Program-made: the position numbers and the translations under genes
Notes under the pieces: model-generated
Database searches by the model: none
What the model saw: the letters and a program-made list of their open reading frames with translations, nothing else
What the model was told of the DNA's origin: nothing
Assembly: GCA_002349055.1 (NCBI GenBank)
Contig: DECD01000054.1
Coordinates: forward strand, 24,654 to 42,849
Direction: 5' to 3'
Origin: Bacteroidales bacterium UBA2939
Lineage (GTDB): Bacteria > Bacteroidota > Bacteroidia > Bacteroidales > P3
DNA: 18,196 nt
Part shown: piece by piece, positions 14,140 to 18,196 of the stretch
Numbering within the stretch: position 1 is the first letter of the stretch
Layout: every line of letters starts with the position of its first letter

Positions 14140-14935
14140 TCAGTTTCCATCGTCTGTGACTCCACAGCCAGTACTCCGGCCGGGCGGCGATATCTTTCTC
14201 CAGCGTCCGCACGTAGCTTTCCACCACCGAATACTGCGGCACCTCGTTGGGATGCTCACAGAGGAGGCTGAAGGTCACCTCGTAGCGACCCCGCTTCACT
14301 TTGTCCACGCGGTAGTAGAGCACCGGCAGGTCGTATTTCCGCGCAAAATATTCGGCACCATAGAGGAACGCCGTCTCGCGGTGGAAGAAGGTCGTCCAAT
14401 AGGCTTTGTCGGCATGTGCCGGCGACTGGTCGCTCAACATCATCAAGGCGCACGGCACACGGTTGCGCTGGTAGAAATCCACCACCTCGCGCACCGTGTC
14501 GGAATAGACCACCTCGGTGCCGAACCTCGTGCGTCGGCGGAACACCCAAGGCTCAAGCACCTTGTTGCTCAACTTCTTCCCCACTCCAATCCCATGGTGG
14601 AACAGCTGCATGTTCAGCGATGTCACCATATACTCCCAGTCGTTGTAGTGTGCCGACATCAGCACCACCGTCTGGCCCGCCTCGTAGTAGCGGTTCACCA
14701 GCTCGCGGTTCTTCACGCGGTAGCGTTTCATGATGCTGCTTGGCGAGGCGAACAGGTTGTAGATGCCCTCCACCAGCAAGTCGCTCAGGTGGTGGTAGAA
14801 GCGGCGCTCAATACGGCGCAGCTCCTTCTCCCCTTTCTCCGGAAACGAGGCGGCCAGGTTGTCCCTCACCACCTTTTTCCTGTACCCCAACAACTTGTAG
14901 GCAACCAGATAGATTATTTCCGAAACTAAATACAA
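14123..14935 (-). CDS. LpxL/HtrB-like lysophospholipid acyltransferase, N-terminus shortened
   Basis: This is a 270-residue enzyme of the lipid A late-acyltransferase family, which acts on the inner face of the cytoplasmic membrane and transfers an acyl chain from acyl-ACP to a lipid A-type acceptor. The catalytic H-x4-E is H96-E101 in SAHYNDWEY. Family blocks LLGYRKKVVRDNL, ASFPEK, RRFYHHLSDLLVE and the end ARPEYWLWSHRRWK are all present. The usual first 25-30 residues, which form most of the membrane anchor, are missing. The frame is closed by a TAG two codons upstream, and the only early start is TTG at 14935; the first in-frame ATG would be residue 69. Either a TTG start is used, or the 5' end was lost and replaced by repeat-like AT-rich DNA (14939-14974). 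The last codons and stop lie in a heptamer repeat. Confidence 0.82.
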   Translation of the reverse strand: MYLVSEIIYLVAYKLLGYRKKVVRDNLAASFPEKGEKELRRIERRFYHHLSDLLVEGIYNLFASPSSIMKRYRVKNRELVNRYYEAGQTVVLMSAHYNDWEYMVTSLNMQLFHHGIGVGKKLSNKVLEPWVFRRRTRFGTEVVYSDTVREVVDFYQRNRVPCALMMLSDQSPAHADKAYWTTFFHRETAFLYGAEYFARKYDLPVLYYRVDKVKRGRYEVTFSLLCEHPNEVPQYSVVESYVRTLEKDIAARPEYWLWSHRRWKLKRNER

Positions 14936-14938
14936 CCT

Positions 14939-14974
14939 CTAACTATTATCTATAATCCATTAACTATCATCTAA
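14939..14974. repeat. AT-rich imperfect repeat replacing the acyltransferase 5' end
   Basis: TAACTATTATC and TAACTATCATC occur 21 bp apart in this short gap between the GWxTD gene and the acyltransferase. The segment can be read as degenerate 7-bp units (TAACTAT, TATCTAT, AATCCAT, TAACTAT). Confidence 0.55.
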
Positions 14975-16516
14975 TCAATACCCTCTCATGAATTGTTCAC
15001 CCACTTCACCCACCACATCGTCGCCAATCTGCTGGCGGCAGAGCCTGCGCTCCCACCCTGGGTCCTGCACCTCGCCGCGGGCGTTGCTGTTGAGCAGCGT
15101 GTAGTAGCCGCTGCGATGCTCATCCCAGAAGAGGAACACACGCTCCGGGTCGTCCATCGGCAGCTTGTTGTAGCGCCACAGCTGGTACGGCAGGTAGTAG
15201 ATATGTCCCTGCGACGACGTGGCGAACTGGTCGGTATCGTCGTTGCCCGTTTGGCGCATCGTATTCACCGCACCCGAATGTGTTGCTCCAAGCTTGCGCA
15301 CCGAAACGAAGTTCTTCTCGTCCCTCACATAATCCGGTGCTCCGTATTGCAGGTAGACCCTTCCGCGGTCGGTATGGATGCCCATGGTGCGCGGATAGCT
15401 GAAATTGGCCTGCACAAAGTCGATTCTCTCCTTGTATTTCAGCCACTCCACCTCGGCATTCAGCGGGTAGCGCTCCTGCCAGAAACGGTAGAGGAACGCC
15501 TGCTTCTCCTCCAGGCCGGGACGGCGAATCAGCTCGCGCGCCACCTGCTTCTCGTACTCCGATGCCAGAGGATAGAGTGCGTCAATGTAAATGTTCAGCT
15601 GTCCCTCGTCGGTATACGAGCCGGCAAAGGTGCCGGCAAAGTCGCTGATTTTCTCACCTGCCTTCACGCCGGGATTCGAGCGGAAGAAGGGCAGCTTCTT
15701 GTAGAGCATCAGCTCGTTGTTGCTGTTGCGCAGCTCCACTACCAGGTTGTAGTTGCCCGAGGGCAGCTCGGCAATGTCGATGCTGCCGTACACCGGTACC
15801 ACGCTGGCACTGTATTTCCGCGCCATGCTGCGCTGCGCCTCAAAGCGGGTGCCCGTCTCCTGCTGCTCCACGTAGGCCACCACCAGAAAGGGCTTCTTGC
15901 CAAGCTCACGGTCGATGTTGTACACCTCGTAGTAGAAATTGAGCTGCTGCACACTCTCGGGAACAAAATCGCTCACATACGGTTCCATGTCGTAGCCGCC
16001 GCGCGACAGGATGTTCTCCGTCACCGTCGGGGTGGCCGAGGCCATGAGCTGCACCGACGACAACACGGGGTGCGTCTCGTCGTAGTTCAGCACCAGCTTC
16101 TCCGTCACCGTAGCCGCGGGAGCTTCGCTTCCTTTGTCCCTGAGCGTCAGCTCCAAGTCGTAGATGCCGTTCTTCAGCGAGAAGCGCTGCATGTCGACAA
16201 AGCTGAAGTCAAGCTCCTCAAGCGTGCCCACAGTCGGACTGTTCAGGTCGTATTTCTTCACGTAGCACACCGAGTCGCCCTGACGCGCCACTATGACCAC
16301 CTCGGCCGTAGCGCGGTAGGCACCGTTGTCCTGCTGCTCGAACTTCATCGTCCAGGCATCAAACGACAGGTAGGTCTCCACATACGGCATCCGGTTCGAC
16401 ACCGAATAGAAGGTGCTGTAGCTGAACATCGCCCGCATATCCTGCGACCGAGCTTCGCCCATAAGACCCATTAGCCCTATTAGCCCAATAAGTCCTATAA
16501 GTCTTATCTTCTTCAT
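14975..16516 (-). CDS. GWxTD domain-containing exported protein
   Basis: This is a 513-residue secreted or periplasmic protein. The signal peptide is MKKIRLIGLIGLIGLMGLMGEARSQ, built on an IGL/MGL tripeptide repeat. A long beta-rich N-terminal half (about 30-290) resembles macroglobulin-like or bacterial surface beta-sandwiches (for example SGNYNLVVELRNSNNELMLYKKLPFF). The GWxTD region follows at about 340-460: EKQAFLYRFWQERYP, ERIDFVQANF, MGIHTDRGRVYLQYGAPD, then LPYQLWRYNKLP. The family signature GWxTD itself reads GIHTD here, so the Trp is replaced. Similar proteins are widespread in Bacteroidota and Acidobacteria, with no established activity that I can name. It lies between nadE and the acyltransferase in one orientation. 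Confidence 0.85.
   Translation of the reverse strand: MKKIRLIGLIGLIGLMGLMGEARSQDMRAMFSYSTFYSVSNRMPYVETYLSFDAWTMKFEQQDNGAYRATAEVVIVARQGDSVCYVKKYDLNSPTVGTLEELDFSFVDMQRFSLKNGIYDLELTLRDKGSEAPAATVTEKLVLNYDETHPVLSSVQLMASATPTVTENILSRGGYDMEPYVSDFVPESVQQLNFYYEVYNIDRELGKKPFLVVAYVEQQETGTRFEAQRSMARKYSASVVPVYGSIDIAELPSGNYNLVVELRNSNNELMLYKKLPFFRSNPGVKAGEKISDFAGTFAGSYTDEGQLNIYIDALYPLASEYEKQVARELIRRPGLEEKQAFLYRFWQERYPLNAEVEWLKYKERIDFVQANFSYPRTMGIHTDRGRVYLQYGAPDYVRDEKNFVSVRKLGATHSGAVNTMRQTGNDDTDQFATSSQGHIYYLPYQLWRYNKLPMDDPERVFLFWDEHRSGYYTLLNSNARGEVQDPGWERRLCRQQIGDDVVGEVGEQFMRGY
16458..16502. repeat. Five 9-bp units inside the GWxTD signal peptide
   Basis: The 9-bp units CCCATAAGA, CCCATTAGC, CCTATTAGC, CCAATAAGT, CCTATAAGT (on +) encode the repeated IGL/MGL of the signal peptide on the - strand. 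Nine is a multiple of three, so copy changes would alter the hydrophobic core length without a frameshift. Confidence 0.92.
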
Positions 16517-16564
16517 AACTTTTTACTTCTTAGTTCTATTTTTTATGGCTTTTTCTCATTCTAC

Positions 16565-16597
16565 CCCCCTCTCCGTGCGGAGAGGGGTTGGGGGTGA
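16565..16597. repeat. Palindromic CCCCTCTCC/GGAGAGGGG element
   Basis: CCCCTCTCC and GGAGAGGGG form a 9-bp stem around GTGC, flanked on the right by TTGGGGGTGAGG. This form of palindrome recurs as an intergenic repeat in several bacterial phyla, from my memory of genomes. It sits 3' of nadE and lacks a following T-run on either strand, so a REP-like element is more likely than a terminator. Confidence 0.75.
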
Positions 16598-16603
16598 GGC
16601 TTT

Positions 16604-18160
16604 TTAACTAATGGGCCACCGTCTGTCGAGGCCGAAGCTCACGGGGCTCACCTTCAGCTGCGGGGCAAACTGGAGGCGCTTCCACTCGTTCTGCGCCACC
16701 TTGCGGATGACCATCTGCACCAGCTCGCGGTCGTAGCCCTCTTCCACAATCTCGTCCTCGCACATCGACTCGTCGAGGTAGAGGTTCAGCACGGCGTCCA
16801 GCGTGTCGTAGTCGGGCAGCGAGTCGCTGTCCTTCTGGCCCGGGCGCAGCTCGGCGCTGGGGGCCTTGTCGATGGTGTTCTGCGGGATGCGGATGCCGTC
16901 GCGATTGATATACTCGCTCAGTTGGTACACCTCGGTCTTGTAGAGGTCGCCGATGATGGCCAGGCCGCCGCACGAGTCGCCGTAGAGCGTGCCGTAACCC
17001 ATGGCGGCCTCCGAGCGGTTGGTGGTGTTCAGCGCCATAGCGCCGAACTTGTTGGCGTAGCTCATCACCATCGTGCCGCGGATGCGCGCCTGCATGTTCT
17101 CCTCGGTCACATCCTCGGCGCGGTCGCCGAAGACGGGCTTCAGGCTCTCGCGCATCTGGTCGAACATGGGACGTATGGGCACGATGTCGTATTTCATACC
17201 CAGGTTGTGGGCCAGGTCCTCGGCGTCCTTCACCGAGTGGTCGGTCGAATACTGGCTGGGCATCAGCAGCCCGTGGACATTCTCGGCGCCGATGGCGTCG
17301 ACGGCCAGCGTGGCCACGAGGGCCGAGTCGATGCCGCCGCTCAGGCCCAGCACAGCGCGCTGGATGCCGTTCTTGCGGAAATAGTCCCTCAGGCCGCACA
17401 CCAGACCCTTGTACACCAGCTCCACGGCCTCGGGCTTCTCGTCGTCCACCTCCTCAATCTGCTGCATGTCCACCGTGTGGCAGGCATCCTCGAAATAGGG
17501 CAGCTGGCACAGCACGCCGCCAGCGGCATTCATGGCCAGGCTTCCGCCGGCATAGAGGTAGCAGCCCTCGCCGCCCGTGCGGTTCACATACACCAGGCCC
17601 GCGTTCAAGCCCTCCACAATCTTCGTCATGCGGTAGCGCGTGCGGTAAGGCTTCTGGTAGTCGAACACATTGCAGCCGCAGCAGATTATGAGGTCGGGCT
17701 GGTCCACATGGCCGCGCGTCAGCTCCTTCAGGTCCTCGTAGAAGCCTATGGCGATGCGCTCGTCGTGGAACTGCACCACCTGCACACCCTCGCCGCGCAC
17801 AAAGCAGCGCTGCTCATCCACGCCGAGGTATTTCTTCGTGATGATGGCGCGGATGGCGCAGTTCTGCACAAAGACGATGGCATTACAAAGGCCCTTGTCC
17901 TGGATTTGCAACGGCAGACCGATGAGGAAAGCCCTGTGCTCGCTCATCGACACCAACTGCTGCAACACCGCCTGGGCGCGCTTCTGCAAGTCGGTGTAGC
18001 CCGCCGCGGCAAACAGCGGCGCGCCGCACAGCGTGCAGGCCGGAAAGACCGTCAACAGCGCCTCTTTCGACTGCGGCGACTCCAGCTCCGCCATTATCCA
18101 TTCCAAATTCTCCTCCGGACGCATCGTCCGCACATCATGCTGAACAATATGTATATTCAT
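16604..18160 (-). CDS. nadE: NAD synthetase with degenerate glutaminase (nitrilase) domain
   Basis: This 518-residue protein should form NAD from deamido-NAD and ATP in the cytosol. The C-terminal synthetase domain (about 245-518) looks complete: LGLSGGIDSALVATL (P-loop SGGIDS at 274-279), NTTNRSEAAMGYGTLYGDSCGG, IGDLYKTEVYQLSEYIN, PSAELRPGQKDSDSLPDYDTLD and the end FGLDRRWPI. The N-terminal domain (1-235) has the nitrilase fold expected of a glutamine amidotransferase, but catalytic residues are changed. The usual FPE Glu is Ala41 (VFPACTLCGAP). The usual ICED Cys is Tyr141 (IGFYEDL, TAC). The Lys loop is shortened (KKYLGVDEQRCF, about K109/K110). The protein is therefore predicted to depend on free ammonia, or on a glutaminase partner. 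It is also shorter than the common 540-680 residue glutamine-dependent forms. The start ATG at 18160 is followed closely by the family opening (NIHIVQHDV). Confidence 0.93.
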   Translation of the reverse strand: MNIHIVQHDVRTMRPEENLEWIMAELESPQSKEALLTVFPACTLCGAPLFAAAGYTDLQKRAQAVLQQLVSMSEHRAFLIGLPLQIQDKGLCNAIVFVQNCAIRAIITKKYLGVDEQRCFVRGEGVQVVQFHDERIAIGFYEDLKELTRGHVDQPDLIICCGCNVFDYQKPYRTRYRMTKIVEGLNAGLVYVNRTGGEGCYLYAGGSLAMNAAGGVLCQLPYFEDACHTVDMQQIEEVDDEKPEAVELVYKGLVCGLRDYFRKNGIQRAVLGLSGGIDSALVATLAVDAIGAENVHGLLMPSQYSTDHSVKDAEDLAHNLGMKYDIVPIRPMFDQMRESLKPVFGDRAEDVTEENMQARIRGTMVMSYANKFGAMALNTTNRSEAAMGYGTLYGDSCGGLAIIGDLYKTEVYQLSEYINRDGIRIPQNTIDKAPSAELRPGQKDSDSLPDYDTLDAVLNLYLDESMCEDEIVEEGYDRELVQMVIRKVAQNEWKRLQFAPQLKVSPVSFGLDRRWPIS

Positions 18161-18196
18161 CTGCTTTATCTATTATATATTTTATCCTCTAACGCA

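Noticed and set aside
14993..16474. 493-codon open frame on the + strand opposite the GWxTD gene
   Set aside because: It is antisense to a gene with a signal peptide and family motifs, with no recognisable protein features.
9901..16516. Type IX secretion cluster
   Set aside because: The PorT-like barrel and GWxTD protein only hint at it. No porK, L, M, N, V, U or sov gene is present, and no C-terminal sorting domain was seen on DPP IV.

Overview
The window looks like a chromosomal segment of a GC-rich member of the Bacteroidales (Bacteroidota). The gene families point there: a Bacteroides-type fumarate reductase iron-sulfur subunit, dipeptidyl peptidase IV, carboxypeptidase-regulatory-like (CarboxypepD_reg) domains, a GWxTD-domain protein, an OmpH/Skp-like chaperone and an LpxL-type acyltransferase. 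The control signals agree: two near-perfect TAnnTTTG -7 boxes sit about 35 nt upstream of start codons, and leaders before ATG are A-rich without Shine-Dalgarno sequences. No rRNA, tRNA, CRISPR, phage or transposase gene is visible. I cannot name the genus.

Layout. (1) 1-797: 3' part of frdB on +, ending in an intrinsic terminator. (2) 797-3547: two exported proteins of unknown role on -, directly abutting (TAAATG). (3) 3548-3939: gene-free stretch with a telomere-like heptamer array, a small dyad and a promoter for (4) 3940-4953: a His-rich CDF zinc exporter on +. (5) 4932-7212: a - strand run of tcdA, a membrane-anchored protein with a four-cysteine N-terminal module and two carboxypeptidase-like domains, and a radical SAM activase with an apparent internal deletion. 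The last overlaps the CDF gene tail to tail by 22 nt. (6) 7213-7548: divergent intergenic region with an 11-bp tandem array, a G-rich hairpin and a promoter. (7) 7549-12981: dipeptidyl peptidase IV, an outer-membrane beta-barrel protein, gltX and an OmpH-like chaperone on +, closed by a strong bidirectional terminator. (8) 13018-18160: family 2 glycosyltransferase, LpxL-like acyltransferase, GWxTD protein and NAD synthetase on -.

Most genes are cell-envelope or housekeeping functions. Region 7 combines periplasmic dipeptide release with outer-membrane biogenesis. Region 8 combines glycan and lipid A-type synthesis with NAD synthesis.

The unexpected content falls in two classes. The first is altered enzymes: NadE keeps its synthetase domain, but its glutaminase (nitrilase) domain has lost the catalytic Cys and Glu; the radical SAM protein keeps its cluster cysteines but lacks the segment that should hold the SAM-binding GGE motif; the acyltransferase lacks its usual N-terminus and has no ATG. 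The second is short tandem repeats of 7, 9 or 11 bp at nearly every gene boundary. Some run into coding sequence: two form signal-peptide codons (a 7-bp unit, which would frameshift if it slipped, and a 9-bp unit, which would stay in frame), and two cover stop codons. A boundary-targeted microsatellite system is the most novel pattern I can see here.
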